DNA of 64,000 nt from Salsipaludibacter sp963812245 (GCA_963812245.1 CAWEUK010000005.1:50888-114887); one strand, 5' to 3'. Numbered from the stretch's first letter, positions 19,332 to 28,741 are shown. A program made the numbers and translations. Notes: generated by a model from the letters alone, not told the origin.

Positions 19332-20624
19332 GTGGTTCCTGACGAGCGACAAGCGTTGCAATCGTTTCAATCGTCGAGGATTCCGGGTGTCCCCACCCGG
19401 CCGGTCCTCCGTCAACCCCACGGCGCAGTGGAACCAGCACTGTCCCCTGCGGGCCTCGCGAGTCCGTTGCGGCTCCTGCTCGTGGCGCCACCCTGGTTCC
19501 CTGTCCCCCCACCGCGCTACGGGGGTACAGAACAAGTGGTCGGCGTGCTGGCTGCGGGCCTTGTTGCTCGTGGTCACGATGTCACCGTGGTCACGACCGG
19601 AGATGCCGATGTGGCCGGCACGAAGTGGGCGCACTTCCACGAGGCCCCCACCGAACACATCGGCGATGCCTCGTTCGAGGCGGCCCACCTCCTGGCTGCC
19701 TATCGACGCCGGCAACACTTCGACCTGATCCATGACCACACCCTCCTCGGCGCCGCCATGGCGACCCTGGCAACACCGACCACGCCGGTGGTCCACACGC
19801 TGCATGGCCGGTGGACCCCCGGGTCCGAACTGGTTTGCCGGGTGCTCCAGGACACCTGCAACCTGGTTGCGATCAGCCACGATCAGGCTGCGCGCGCGCC
19901 CGCGGACATCCACATCGCCAGTGTGGTCCACAATGGCATCGATCCCACGGCGTTCCCGATGTCCACCCAGCCGGGCGGCCATCTGGCGTTCATCGGCCGC
20001 GCCAGTCCTGAGAAGGCGCCGCACCTGGCCGTGCAGGTTGCCCGTCGGCTCGGACGGCACCTGGTCATGGGGGTCAAGATCAACGAACCAGCGGAGCATG
20101 CCTATTGGCGCGACGTCGTCGAGCCGCTGCTGGGCGATGACATGGACGTGACCGTGATTCGCAACGCCGACCATGACCAGAAGGTCGCCATCCTGGGCGG
20201 CGCCAGTGCCGTCTTGTTCCCGATCCAGTGGCCGGAACCCTTCGGACTGGTGCCGATCGAGGCCAATGCCTGCGGAACACCGGTGGTGGCCGTTGCCAAC
20301 GGTGCATCTCCCGAGGTGGTCGCTGATGGACGCAGCGGGATCTTGGTGGACCCGGCGGACGGCGTCGATGGCCTGGTGGCCGCCGTGGCTCGGGCCGAGG
20401 CATTGTCACGCTCTGGTTGCCGACAACACGTGGAGACACACTTCTGTGCTGCGCGCATGGTCGAGGCCTACGAACGCCTCTACATCGAACTGATTGCCCG
20501 GGCTGCGGCCGTTTCCGTTCCACCCTCTCGGCCGCTGCCAGCCACCTCGAGCGCCATCAGGCCAGCGGCAGGTACAGCGGCCAATGCCGAACAAACCTTG
20601 TCTTCACCCCGCCGAGCTGGTTGA
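19332..20624 (+). CDS. GT4-family glycosyltransferase
   Basis: The GT-B fold is recognisable. The N-terminal Rossmann domain starts RLLLVAPPWFPVPPPRYGG, followed by EQVVGVLAAGLVARGHDV and DLIHDHT. The C-terminal half has the nucleotide-sugar site GHLAFIGRASPEKAPHLAV and the retaining-enzyme EX7E region EPFGLVPIEANACGTPVVA. GT4 enzymes transfer sugar from an activated donor with retention. The start is uncertain: GTG at 19332 has GGAG five bases upstream but adds about 45 unstructured residues; TTG at 19467 would give the usual 'M-R-L-L-L-V' beginning. The C-terminal ~45 residues are low-complexity. It converges with the debranching-type gene; this pairing suggests alpha-glucan or glycoconjugate metabolism. 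Confidence 0.85.
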   Translation: MVPDERQALQSFQSSRIPGVPTRPVLRQPHGAVEPALSPAGLASPLRLLLVAPPWFPVPPPRYGGTEQVVGVLAAGLVARGHDVTVVTTGDADVAGTKWAHFHEAPTEHIGDASFEAAHLLAAYRRRQHFDLIHDHTLLGAAMATLATPTTPVVHTLHGRWTPGSELVCRVLQDTCNLVAISHDQAARAPADIHIASVVHNGIDPTAFPMSTQPGGHLAFIGRASPEKAPHLAVQVARRLGRHLVMGVKINEPAEHAYWRDVVEPLLGDDMDVTVIRNADHDQKVAILGGASAVLFPIQWPEPFGLVPIEANACGTPVVAVANGASPEVVADGRSGILVDPADGVDGLVAAVARAEALSRSGCRQHVETHFCAARMVEAYERLYIELIARAAAVSVPPSRPLPATSSAIRPAAGTAANAEQTLSSPRRAG

Positions 20625-20683
20625 GCCGGACGCGTCGAACCCAGCATCATCCTGGACTTGCTGGAGTGGGGGGAGGCGCCACC

Positions 20684-22765
20684 TCACCGCTGGTCAACGG
20701 TGACGCCGGATCCCTCCAGGGTCACCTCGATACGGTCCGCCACCACTCGGACGTCCAGTTGCGATGATCCGACGGCAAGGTTTTCCACGGCGACTTGGCC
20801 AAGTTCCGCAGGTGGAGTTCCGCACACCCGGACCACGCCGTGGGGGACGTCCGGTTCGATTCCGAGCACGGCTCGCAACATCAGCCAGGCACTGCCGGCA
20901 GCCCATGCCTGCGGTCGACACGCAGATGGATAGGGCACGGGCTCGACGGCCTCGTCCGTCCCGATGCCTGAGTAGAGCTCGGGCAAGCGGTGGTCGAAGG
21001 TCGGCGCCGCGGCCAGAACCTGCCGAAACAGCGCCATCGCACGCTTCCGCTGCCCGGTGCGGGCAAGACCCCAGGCCACGATTGCGGTGTCGTGGGGCCA
21101 CACCGACCCGCAGTGGTAGGACAGCGGGTTGTAGCCGCCCGAATCTCGCGACAACGTCCGCAGCCCGAAGCCGCTGGTCATGGCGTCGTCGCTGAGGCGG
21201 TCCCCGACCTGGCGGGCCTCGGCGGCGGTCAGCATCCCGGTGAACAGCAGGTGGCCCATGTTGCTGGCGATCGCGTCGACCTTGACCTTGTCATGGTCCA
21301 GCGCCACCGCCGGGAACGGGCCATTCGGGTCGTCCACCCAGAACTGGTCTCGGAATCGTGCTGCCAACCGTTTCGCCCACGTGCGCCACTCCTCGCCGCC
21401 ATGGCGACCGAAGGCATCCAGCAACTCGGCGCCACCCATCGCGGCCGCGTATGCATAGCCCTGGACCTCGGCGAGTGCCAGGGGTGCCTTGGCGATCGTG
21501 CCGTCTGCGAAGCGAATGCCGTCAGCGCTGTCCTTCCAGCCCTGGTTTGCCAACCCACGTTGTGCCGGGGGCAGATACTCGAGGAATCCGTCGCCGTCGG
21601 CATCACCGTGGTCACGCATCCATGCCAGCGCCGCTTCGACGGGGTCCAACAGGTCGCGCAGGCCGGCATCGTGGCCGCCCCACCGCCACACCTCGTGGGC
21701 CAGGATGACGAACAGGGGCGTGGCGTCGATGGTGCCGTAGTAGGTCGTTGGAAGGTCACCGCGCTCAGCGAGGGCACCATGTCGGACTTCGTGCAGGATC
21801 TTGCCCGGTTGTTCCCCGGTTTCGGCGTCGACCCGAGCACCCTGTCGGCGCGCGAGGGTGCGCAGGGTGCCCATGGCCAGATCGGGATCCAGCGGGAGGG
21901 CCATCAGCGCGGCCCACAATGAGTCGCGACCGAAGAGGGTCAGAAACCAAGGGCTGCCGGCTGCAGCGAAGCGATCGGAGGGGCTCGCGGGGTCCTTCAT
22001 GGTCAGACCGGCAAGGTCCTGGGCAGAGCGTTCCAACACCTGCTCGAGACGTGGGTCCGTTGCATGGATGTGCAGGCCCGTGGCGTCGGCTCCCTGCCGG
22101 TGGGCCGGGGGAACGGCTGCAACATCCACTGGTGGTGCCTCGACAGTGCCGAAGTTGCCCCGGGCGGCGACCTCGACCATCACGCAGCGGCGTCCGCCGG
22201 CTGGCACCTCCAGCGACACCCAAGCCACTGCACCCCCAGGCACACGCGCGACGACCGGACGAACGGGGACGTCGCCGTCCACCGACAGCGTGACCAGTGT
22301 CGCCTCCTGTCCACCAGGACGTTCGAACAACACCGACGAAGGATGCGTCGTAGCCTTTGCCCGCTCCAGTCGGCGACCGTGGCGGGCATCGAAGATGTCG
22401 GCGAAGTCGGAGCCCAACCGAATCTCGATCACCAAAGGCTCCGTGGCAGTGCCTGCATTGTCCACGGTCAGGATGTCGGTCATCCCAGCATCCACGAGTC
22501 GCGTCCGCCTGAGCCTGGTCGTGGGGTCGATCTGGCCCGGCGCGGTCGGCCGCAGGATGCCGTGGAAGACCGCCATCCCCGCACCGATCGTGCGACCGGC
22601 GAGTGCCGAGGAGGCACCGCCGTTGACCTCGATCTCCAGGTGGTCCAGAAACCGCACGTCGCGGACGTAGAAGCCACCGTCGCCACCGGGAAGGATGTCT
22701 CCGGTGACGTCAGACAGCGCGAAGGACTCGCCACGGACACAACTGACCCGAGTGATGGGCGGCAT
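20684..22765 (-). CDS. amylo-alpha-1,6-glucosidase / glycogen-debranching-type enzyme
   Basis: ATG at 22765 with AGGAGC upstream gives 693 aa. Residues 1-220 match the N-terminal beta domain of bacterial debranching enzymes (GDE_N_bis): SFALSDVTGDI, GGFYVRDVRFLDHLEIEV. Residues about 250-680 form the (alpha/alpha)6 catalytic region with PWFLTLFGRDSLW, LPTTYYGTIDATPLFVIL, GWKDSADGIRF, SNMGHLLFTGML and NPLSYHCGSVWPHDTAI. Such proteins hydrolyse alpha-1,6 branches or related glucosides in the cytoplasm; no signal peptide is present. The stop is 59 bp from that of the converging glycosyltransferase, and a short CCAGCA/TGCTGG hairpin lies between them. Confidence 0.9.
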   Translation of the reverse strand: MPPITRVSCVRGESFALSDVTGDILPGGDGGFYVRDVRFLDHLEIEVNGGASSALAGRTIGAGMAVFHGILRPTAPGQIDPTTRLRRTRLVDAGMTDILTVDNAGTATEPLVIEIRLGSDFADIFDARHGRRLERAKATTHPSSVLFERPGGQEATLVTLSVDGDVPVRPVVARVPGGAVAWVSLEVPAGGRRCVMVEVAARGNFGTVEAPPVDVAAVPPAHRQGADATGLHIHATDPRLEQVLERSAQDLAGLTMKDPASPSDRFAAAGSPWFLTLFGRDSLWAALMALPLDPDLAMGTLRTLARRQGARVDAETGEQPGKILHEVRHGALAERGDLPTTYYGTIDATPLFVILAHEVWRWGGHDAGLRDLLDPVEAALAWMRDHGDADGDGFLEYLPPAQRGLANQGWKDSADGIRFADGTIAKAPLALAEVQGYAYAAAMGGAELLDAFGRHGGEEWRTWAKRLAARFRDQFWVDDPNGPFPAVALDHDKVKVDAIASNMGHLLFTGMLTAAEARQVGDRLSDDAMTSGFGLRTLSRDSGGYNPLSYHCGSVWPHDTAIVAWGLARTGQRKRAMALFRQVLAAAPTFDHRLPELYSGIGTDEAVEPVPYPSACRPQAWAAGSAWLMLRAVLGIEPDVPHGVVRVCGTPPAELGQVAVENLAVGSSQLDVRVVADRIEVTLEGSGVTVDQR

Positions 22766-23023
22766 GGATGCGCTCCTGTGGTCGCGCCCGAACCCCACGG
22801 TGGTCCTGTTCGGGCCACCACGACGCTATCCAAGGTCAGCGCAATCTCGAGTCAGGTGCCGCCGAGCGGATCACCGTGGGTTTGTCAAGACACGGATCGG
22901 GGTATCACCAGGTGGCATCCCATGGCCGCCATTTGCCCCGACGATGGCGACCCGGATCGCCCCGGGTGCGCCGGGCGCCGGGTCCGCGGCCGTCACCTCG
23001 CGGGCACGATCCAAGGATCCGAC

Positions 23024-23413
23024 ATGACCGATCAGCGCTCCCGCGACAACTTCGTCGACTGGCTGTGCCGACAACAGGATCACCGGTCCGCGGACTCACC
23101 CGCGAGCGGTCAACTCTCACGGATCCTCCTCGACGAGATGTCGAAGGACCGCACCCCGCTGCCGGCAAGGGCCCGGTTCTGCCTGCCGGGCTGTCATGTC
23201 CCCACGCATGCACATGCGGCCAGACTGCTTGTATGGGCCATCGACGCGGACCTGGCCATGCCTGAGGCCTTGCCCCGCAGGTTCGCCGATTTGCCAGACT
23301 GGCTGCTTGCCCAGGCCAACCGTCGAATCGACGACGAACTCTGGAACAGCGGCTCGCCGCTGGGAAGCCATCCACCAGCTCGCAATTGGACGAACACCAC
23401 GACGGCGAATTGA
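23024..23413 (+). CDS. small hypothetical protein, 129 aa
   Basis: ATG at 23024 follows AAGGA six bases upstream. The helical 129-aa product begins with FVDWLCRQQDHRSADSPAS and contains GQLSRILLDEMSKD and LPDWLLAQANRRIDDELW. The opening loosely resembles YozE/SAM-like small proteins (FxxWLxxQ), but the match is weak. It is divergent from the debranching gene and converges with the small membrane-protein gene at 23439. Function unknown. Confidence 0.6.
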   Translation: MTDQRSRDNFVDWLCRQQDHRSADSPASGQLSRILLDEMSKDRTPLPARARFCLPGCHVPTHAHAARLLVWAIDADLAMPEALPRRFADLPDWLLAQANRRIDDELWNSGSPLGSHPPARNWTNTTTAN

Positions 23414-23438
23414 CCAACGCTCCAAGGGGCGACGTGGG

Positions 23439-23642
23439 TCAGCGGGCCATGGTCAGCGCCACGACCAAGGCTGCCCCGCCCCCCAGCACTGCGATCATCA
23501 CGGACTGCACCAGCGTCTTGTCCCCGACGACACCTGCGACCGCCATCGAGACCGCTGCAATACCAACTGCTGCCGTGATGGCTGCACTGGCTCCACTGCT
23601 GCGCCGCCTTCGCGGGCCCACATCATGTCCGTCACCCGCCAT
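23439..23642 (-). CDS. small two-helix membrane protein, 67 aa
   Basis: From the ATG at 23642 the product has a polar, Arg-rich start and two hydrophobic segments, AAITAAVGIAAVSMAVAGVVG and SVMIAVLGGGAALVVALTMA. It is an inner-membrane peptide of unknown role. Its start overlaps the end of the preceding gene by 11 bp, which supports co-translation within the 24767-to-23439 cluster. The start choice is moderate, since the ribosome site (GGATGG) is weak. Confidence 0.55.
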   Translation of the reverse strand: MAGDGHDVGPRRRRSSGASAAITAAVGIAAVSMAVAGVVGDKTLVQSVMIAVLGGGAALVVALTMAR

Positions 23643-24000
23643 GATCAGCATCCATCCGGCCACGAACCGGCCGATCGAGGTTGGCCACCGTCGCGTCCGG
23701 GTTTGCCACCCGCCTTCGACGGGTTCCACCAGCAGAAGGCCGTGCTCCCGGCGCACTGTTGGTGTCACGTGCCTGCGTTGCCGCAGTTGCCAAGAGGTCG
23801 GCGGCATGGCACACGACGTCGTAGGAAACGTGGCTTTGGCCCAGGCAGTGTCGCTGTGCCGCAGCCAGCACGTCGGGGTCATCATCCACCCGAGCTCGCA
23901 ACAGTTGGAGCGCCGCTGTCGGGTCGACGCCTCGGATCACCGACGACAACGACTCGGCAACCGCCAACGCCACCGCTGACTCATCAACTCGATGATTCAC
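23632..24000 (-). CDS. small helical hypothetical protein, 122 aa
   Basis: The GTG at 24000 overlaps the upstream stop as GTGA and has AGGA upstream, which is preferred over an ATG at 24048 lying 52 bp inside the neighbour. The first ~75 residues are helical (ESAVALAVAESLSSVIRGVD, AALQLLRARVDDDPDVLAAA); the remainder is Arg-rich and disordered. No family recognised. Confidence 0.55.
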   Translation of the reverse strand: MNHRVDESAVALAVAESLSSVIRGVDPTAALQLLRARVDDDPDVLAAAQRHCLGQSHVSYDVVCHAADLLATAATQARDTNSAPGARPSAGGTRRRRVANPDATVANLDRPVRGRMDADHGG

Positions 24001-24446
24001 GATGAGGTCCTGACCAGCCGCGCCGTCGGGTCCAAAGTCATGGACCACGTCCGACCCGTCAGCGTTTCGCGGGTTTGGGTGACAGCCACCGGCCGAGCCA
24101 TCCCGAACTGCGGCAATCCGGCAACTGCATTCGGCAAACCATCGCCGTACTCGACATCTTCGTCTTCGCGAACGATCAGCAACACCCGAGCAAGCTGACC
24201 AAAACTGCAGGGAGCAGGCAATCCCAACAGGTCTAGAACGTTTTCGGCAACGGGAGCTTCATCGTCACACAACGCATGCAACACCTCATCGACCGTCCAA
24301 TACTCCCCGCCCGAGTCATCGGTCCGGCCACTTCGACCAGCCGGCACCCCACGAACGGCCGGCAGGACCACACGAATCGTGGCCTCACCACACCCAGATT
24401 GCAACCAATAGACCAATCCATCCCGCACCGACGGCAAGACACTCAT
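23997..24446 (-). CDS. hypothetical protein, 149 aa
   Basis: ATG at 24446, six bases beyond the stop of a putative zinc-ribbon gene and overlapping the next gene as GTGA, so it is part of a tight cluster. The product has helical sections (EYWTVDEVLHALCDDEAPVA, FGQLARVLLIVREDEDVEYG) and a C-terminal beta-like region (RPVAVTQTRETLTGRTWSM). No domain recognised; the cluster has no outside clue to function. Confidence 0.55.
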   Translation of the reverse strand: MSVLPSVRDGLVYWLQSGCGEATIRVVLPAVRGVPAGRSGRTDDSGGEYWTVDEVLHALCDDEAPVAENVLDLLGLPAPCSFGQLARVLLIVREDEDVEYGDGLPNAVAGLPQFGMARPVAVTQTRETLTGRTWSMTLDPTARLVRTSS

Positions 24447-24452
24447 GACGTC

Positions 24453-24767
24453 TCACCGCCCACCAGAATGGTCACACCAACGCAGCGGGCAGGATGCGTA
24501 CGGATGTCGGACGCACCGTTGCATTCGATGTGGTCCACCATGAAAACTTCCTCTCAATCGACCAGCCGCAGTGCTGCGGTCTGGGACACCTCGAGGTCTG
24601 GAAGGCGGTTCCTCGAGGTCCAGGAGGAAGCCTTCCCAGCATACGTGGCACGCATGCACCGTCAACCCGATCGGGCGTAGGTCGCGCGTGCCAGTGAGGC
24701 CGAAAAACGGCAAGGATCGCGACCGCCTCCTCAGCACTCCTTCACAACTCCAACACCTGAGACGCAA
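24453..24767 (-). CDS. possible small zinc-ribbon protein
   Basis: A TTG start at 24767 directly follows an in-frame TGA. The 104-aa frame opens with RCWSCEG and has a second pair in HACHVCWEGF, a CxxC-x31-CxxC pattern suited to a zinc ribbon. The C-terminal half is low-complexity. The stop lies six bases before the next gene's ATG, which favours a real operon member; the TTG start and weak ribosome site argue for caution. Confidence 0.4.
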   Translation of the reverse strand: MRLRCWSCEGVLRRRSRSLPFFGLTGTRDLRPIGLTVHACHVCWEGFLLDLEEPPSRPRGVPDRSTAAGRLRGSFHGGPHRMQRCVRHPYASCPLRWCDHSGGR

Positions 24768-24964
24768 TCACGACGTCGTCGCATGCGACCATGCCCCCGT
24801 CAGCAGCAGGCCACCGGGGACACCCAGGCGCGATCCCCGGCGGGTGAAAGATTCAGGCGTCACCGGTGTCGTGCATGAAGGGAACATCGAAGGATACGGC
24901 CCGCCCAGAGTGCAACCACCAGGGCGATGCCCCCCTCGTCACCAGTGCCCATGGAGTGCGCAAG

Positions 24965-25215
24965 ACGAGCTCGGTTGCCCTGGACGCCCACCTCGACACC
25001 CAAGGACGGCTGGTCGCCACCACCAACGTCCGCCGCATCGCCGACAACATCGGCGTGTCCAAGAACACCTCCCCTCCCACCTCCGACGTCTGCTCGACCA
25101 CGGCTTCGTCCTCCACGAAGAAGGCCGCCAAGACGACACAGGACGCTGGACCACCTCCAGAGACGTCCTTGACCACGGGGCAGTTGCGCGAACGAGGACG
25201 GCGATCGCGCCGAAC
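24965..25215 (+). pseudogene. frameshifted winged-helix regulator fragment
   Basis: One frame gives VALDAHLDTQGRLVATTNVR then RIADNIGVSKNT; the sequence then continues in another frame as SHLRRLLDHGFVLHEEGRQ and DDTGRWTTSRDVLDHGAVAR. Together these rebuild a small wHTH protein of the actinobacterial 'AWAxLEDLALDAxLDxxGRLVAxTNVRR' type. A small indel near 25065-25080 (in aagaacacctcccctccc) breaks it, and the 5' end before VALDAHLD is also lost. A second fragment of the same family lies at 43992-44100. Confidence 0.65.
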
Positions 25216-25295
25216 CGGCACGGCGGACGACCAGCATTGTGCAGGTGCGAGAACAGGGTCGAACGAGGTGGTGCCGTTGTTCGGTCGGGGTGCGC

Positions 25296-26597
25296 TCAGG
25301 CTGGGTTCTCGGTGTGCAGGTGCCGCAACAGGACTGGTCGACCCCAGATGCCGACCGCGAAGAGCACCAGGATGACGCCGAGGGCGATGGGCTTGGTCGT
25401 GGCAAGGCGGACGACCAAGAGCACGCCGACGATGCCGCCGACCGCGACGGCGACTGCGCTGATCCATCGGGCTGTGACATGCTCGCGCCAGGCGATGGCG
25501 TGCACGACCCCGAAGGCCACCAGGAACACCAGGCTCGCAGCCTCGACCAAGGCAGCCAGGGACCCCGTGATGGCCAACACCGCTGCGGCCGCCCCCAGCA
25601 CCATGATCGCGCGGCCCGGGACGTCGTGACTGTTGCGGTGATCCAGCCACGCGGGCAACTCGCCGTCGTCGGACACCCGGCGGGCCAACTTGGCCGACGA
25701 GAACAGGGTGGAGTTGATCGCGGCGGACGTGGCGAACGCGGCCGCGACCGTCATTGCGACCAGTCCGGCCGCGCCCAGCGCCTGGTCGGCGGCCACTGCC
25801 AGCGCCACGTCTGCCTGCTCGATGGCAGTGGGGGCCCCCATGATCATGGTTGCACCGAGGGTGACCGCCACGTAGATCGCGACCACCGCGGCGGCTGACC
25901 AGGTCAGTGACGGGGTGAGGATTCGGTCGGGGTCCTTGATCTCGTCGTAGTCGTAGGTCAGCAATTGGAATCCCTCGTAGGACACGAAGATGACTGCCGC
26001 TCCCATCCCCGCAGCCGTGATCGGGAGGGGACCGTTCGGTGCCACCAGTTGGTCGGGCCGCCAGTCGGACAGCCCGACGGCGGCCAGCGCGAGCAGCGCG
26101 AGCAGGTTCACTGCCACGATCACGATCTCGACCGTCTTGAGTTTGCCCACGCCGAGCAGGTTGAGCCCGACCAGCACCGCCAGCACGGCCACCGACAGCA
26201 GCCGAGGGGCCGGCGTCGACAGCCCGAGCGCATACGACACGTACTGGCCGAAGGCGTAGCCGTACAGCGCGATCGTCAACGTGTAGGCACCGAGCATCAC
26301 CCAACTCAACGAGCCGGCCGCACCGCGCCGGTCAAGCTTCTCGAGGAAGCCGAACGAACCACCGCCGGTCTCGAAGTGCGAGGTGAGGCGCCCATACACG
26401 TGAGCGGTGGTGACGGCGATCACGCCCGCGATCACGAACGCAAGCCACGCCCACCTCCCCGCAGTTTCGACCACCACGCCCAGCGCGACATAGATCCCGC
26501 CGCCAACCATGCCACCAGTCGCCAGTGCCACCAACGCAGGAGCACCCAGAGATCCGCCCTCGCGATCGCGCGAGCCCTTTCCGGTACCAGTGGACAC
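25296..26597 (-). CDS. APC-superfamily amino acid permease
   Basis: A GTG at 26597 with GAGGGGAAG just upstream gives 433 aa with about 12 hydrophobic helices. The first helix carries the APC signature GGMVGGGIYVALGVVVE, and later segments include VIFVSYEGFQLLTYDYDEIKD and AFATSAAINSTLFSSAKLAR. Members exchange or import amino acids, driven by ion gradients, across the cytoplasmic membrane; the substrate cannot be read from the sequence. It stands alone, with a wHTH pseudogene beyond its 3' end and the HAD gene 280 bp upstream. Confidence 0.9.
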   Translation of the reverse strand: MSTGTGKGSRDREGGSLGAPALVALATGGMVGGGIYVALGVVVETAGRWAWLAFVIAGVIAVTTAHVYGRLTSHFETGGGSFGFLEKLDRRGAAGSLSWVMLGAYTLTIALYGYAFGQYVSYALGLSTPAPRLLSVAVLAVLVGLNLLGVGKLKTVEIVIVAVNLLALLALAAVGLSDWRPDQLVAPNGPLPITAAGMGAAVIFVSYEGFQLLTYDYDEIKDPDRILTPSLTWSAAAVVAIYVAVTLGATMIMGAPTAIEQADVALAVAADQALGAAGLVAMTVAAAFATSAAINSTLFSSAKLARRVSDDGELPAWLDHRNSHDVPGRAIMVLGAAAAVLAITGSLAALVEAASLVFLVAFGVVHAIAWREHVTARWISAVAVAVGGIVGVLLVVRLATTKPIALGVILVLFAVGIWGRPVLLRHLHTENPA

Positions 26598-26878
26598 AAC
26601 TTCCCCTCAACGTCGACCGTCCTGGTCCCGACAGCATGCCACGGGACGACACCAACCGAAAGGCTCCAGACCTGGCTCCACGGCGGTGGACCGAAGTGGC
26701 TGGCACCACCCCTCCGCGAGATCGGTTGGACCGCCGTGAGACCAGGGTGGGTGACTTCGCGGCCTGGTGGCGGCCCCTGTTCGGGGTTGTGCAGGTGTGG
26801 AATCGGAAGCGGAGGGGAACAATGTTCGGACGAGGCTTGTGACGCGCCCCCGCGTCCCCGCTCCCCGTCAAGAGGTGG
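26598..26878. other. intergenic gap, no gene seen
   Basis: A 281-bp space between the HAD gene stop and the permease start. No coherent ORF is seen; it presumably holds the permease promoter. Confidence 0.35.
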
Positions 26879-27529
26879 CTAGAGCTGGCCAACCAGGTCT
26901 GCCGGGGCGTCCACGATGCGTCCGGCGCCAGCCTCTCGCAGTGAGGCGTCGTCGAAGGCGCCGCACCGCACCGCAATCGCCGTGGCGCCCACTCGCAGGG
27001 CTGCCAGTGCATCCCAGGGGGAGTCGCCCACGACCCGAGCCGTCGCCACGTCGAATCCCGCCTGCTGGGCTGCGGCCAGCAACAGGTCGGGCGCAGGTTT
27101 GGAACTGCCGACTTCGTCCGAGTCCGTGACCAACAGATCGCTGCTGCCCAGCGCCTCCAGGAGCGCCTCGCGCTCCTCGGTGCCTGACGACGTGGCCACG
27201 ATGAACGGCACGCCGCGCCGCTCCAGGTCGTGGATGAAACTCGTGGCGCCGGGCGTGGGGCCCAGCGAATCGGCCATGGCCAGGAAGCGTTGCACGTGAT
27301 CGGCGTTGATGGCGTCGGCATCATCGTGGTGGCCACCCAGCAGCCAGGGGACCAGCCGGTCACTGCCCATCCCGATGCCGGCATGGATGCGCGCCTGGGC
27401 CACGTCATGGCCCCGAGCCCGCAACGCGGCACGCCAGGCGACCACATGCTGGTGGACGGAGTCCACGAGGGTTCCGTCGAGGTCGACGATCACGCCGGGG
27501 AAGGTGGGGGAAGCGGTGTTGTGTGCCAT
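26879..27529 (-). CDS. HAD-family sugar-phosphatase / beta-phosphoglucomutase-like hydrolase
   Basis: ATG at 27529 gives 216 aa; the longer frame upstream is not protein-like. All HAD motifs are present: DLDGTLVDS (nucleophile and general acid Asp), VATSSGT (motif II), the Lys of SSKPAPD (motif III) and VVGDSPWDALAAL (motif IV). The alpha-helical cap lies between motifs I and II. Such enzymes dephosphorylate or isomerise small phosphosugars in the cytoplasm. The ribosome site is weak. It is divergent from the sigma-factor gene across a ~470-bp region. Confidence 0.87.
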   Translation of the reverse strand: MAHNTASPTFPGVIVDLDGTLVDSVHQHVVAWRAALRARGHDVAQARIHAGIGMGSDRLVPWLLGGHHDDADAINADHVQRFLAMADSLGPTPGATSFIHDLERRGVPFIVATSSGTEEREALLEALGSSDLLVTDSDEVGSSKPAPDLLLAAAQQAGFDVATARVVGDSPWDALAALRVGATAIAVRCGAFDDASLREAGAGRIVDAPADLVGQL

Positions 27530-27997
27530 GCTCAACAGCAGTAGCAGGTGGGCACGGGGCGCGACCCGCCCGTTCGGACACTTTCCACGCATTGCACGGT
27601 CAGAGTTGGTCGAACTGGGCGAACGCCTCGGATGCCCTCGACAGGGGCGGGGCGAGCCACCCCCAAGACGCGGGGCAGGGCAGGCCACGGGAGCGCGGCG
27701 CGTTTGGAGCCGCTCGTGGCAGGGCAGGAGCAGTGCGGGTGACCACAACGAAGTGAGGGCACCCCCGTGGTTGCGCGCCCCGTTCGACGCCTGTCCGAGG
27801 ATGCGGCATCGCCTTGGCCGCACGGGGGGTTGACAGGGCTGGTGGCGATTGGTCATGCTGATGCAGCCTCCTCCCAGACCTCGGGGTGGCATCGAATCGT
27901 TCCTCCCAGACCCCGAGGATTCCGGTGGCGCGGACGGCACCGTGGACGCTCACGGGACCTGACGGATGTGCCGCGCCCTCTGCTGGGAGGTTTTCCC
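27530..27997. other. divergent intergenic region with sigma-factor promoter
   Basis: This 468-bp spacer separates the HAD gene from the sigma-factor gene. Its frames have no coherent protein sequence; the only element I can support is the candidate promoter at 27830-27859. Confidence 0.4.
27830..27859 (+). promoter_or_regulatory. candidate promoter for the sigma-factor operon
   Basis: A perfect TTGACA (27830-27835) is followed 18 bp later by CATGCT (27854-27859), a partial -10 box. It points at the sigma gene whose GTG is about 140 bp downstream, implying a long leader. Confidence 0.35.
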
Positions 27998-28741
27998 GTG
28001 GCAACTTGTGCCCGTCCACGTTCGCAGGATTCGTTCGACACCGACGATCTGGAGTTGTTTCGCCGTTGGCGTGGCAGCCAGGATCGGGCAGTGTTTTCCG
28101 AGTTGGTGAGTCGCCATCTGGGTTTGGCCCACGCCATGGCGCGGCGGTATGGCGGTCGTGGTCTTGACGGTGATGACCTGTCGCAGGTGGCGATGGTGGG
28201 TCTGTGCAAGTCGGTGGAGCGTTTCGATCCCGAGCGGGGGGTCGCGTTCAGCACGTTTGCGGTGCCGACGATCCTGGGGGAGTTGCGTCGCCACTTTCGT
28301 GATCGTGGGTGGGTCGTGCGGGTGCCGCGGCGGTTGCAGGAGTTGCGTCGTCATGCCGAGCAGGAGTTGCGTCGATTGGAACAGGAGGGTGACGGTCGGC
28401 GTCCGTCGATCGAGGAGGTTGCTGCGGCGTTGGGTGCCGACCCCGACGATGTGGCGGTGGCGACGAACCTTGGTGGGTGTTACCAGCCCAGTTCGTTGGA
28501 CGCGATGCGGCGTCCTGATCTGCTTGACGAGGCGGAGTCGCCGGCTGATGTTGCGTGTCGGGACGTGACGGTGGCGCGGTTGTTGGACATGTTGGCGGAT
28601 CGGGAGCGTCGCATCTTCGTCCTGCGGTATTTCCATGGCATGACCCAGCAGGAGATCGCGGATCGTGTGGGCATCAGCCAGATGCACGTGTCGCGGTTGT
28701 TGCGGGCCGGGCTCGAGGACCTGCGCGGCGCGGCCGCATGA
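27998..28741 (+). CDS. RNA polymerase sigma factor of the SigB/SigF type
   Basis: A GTG at 27998 is preceded by GGGAGG with a 7-bp spacer, which decides the start within a longer frame. The 247-aa protein has region 2 (LGLAHAMARRYGGRGLDGDD, LCKSVERFDPERGVAFSTFA), region 3 (ELRRHFRDRGWVVRVPRRLQ) and region 4 with a full HTH (GMTQQEIADRVGISQMHVSR). This is the architecture of the general-stress/sporulation-like sigma group. No anti-sigma factor gene is adjacent; instead the next gene, a PRC-barrel-like protein, overlaps its stop by ATGA. The start region lacks the usual longer N-terminal extension. Typical regulation would be partner switching, not visible here. Confidence 0.92.
   Translation: MATCARPRSQDSFDTDDLELFRRWRGSQDRAVFSELVSRHLGLAHAMARRYGGRGLDGDDLSQVAMVGLCKSVERFDPERGVAFSTFAVPTILGELRRHFRDRGWVVRVPRRLQELRRHAEQELRRLEQEGDGRRPSIEEVAAALGADPDDVAVATNLGGCYQPSSLDAMRRPDLLDEAESPADVACRDVTVARLLDMLADRERRIFVLRYFHGMTQQEIADRVGISQMHVSRLLRAGLEDLRGAAA

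Noticed and set aside
18672..20174. 500-codon minus frame opposite the glycosyltransferase
   Set aside because: Opposite a clear GT-B enzyme; the sequence has no domain and contains a fragment of unrelated antisense composition.
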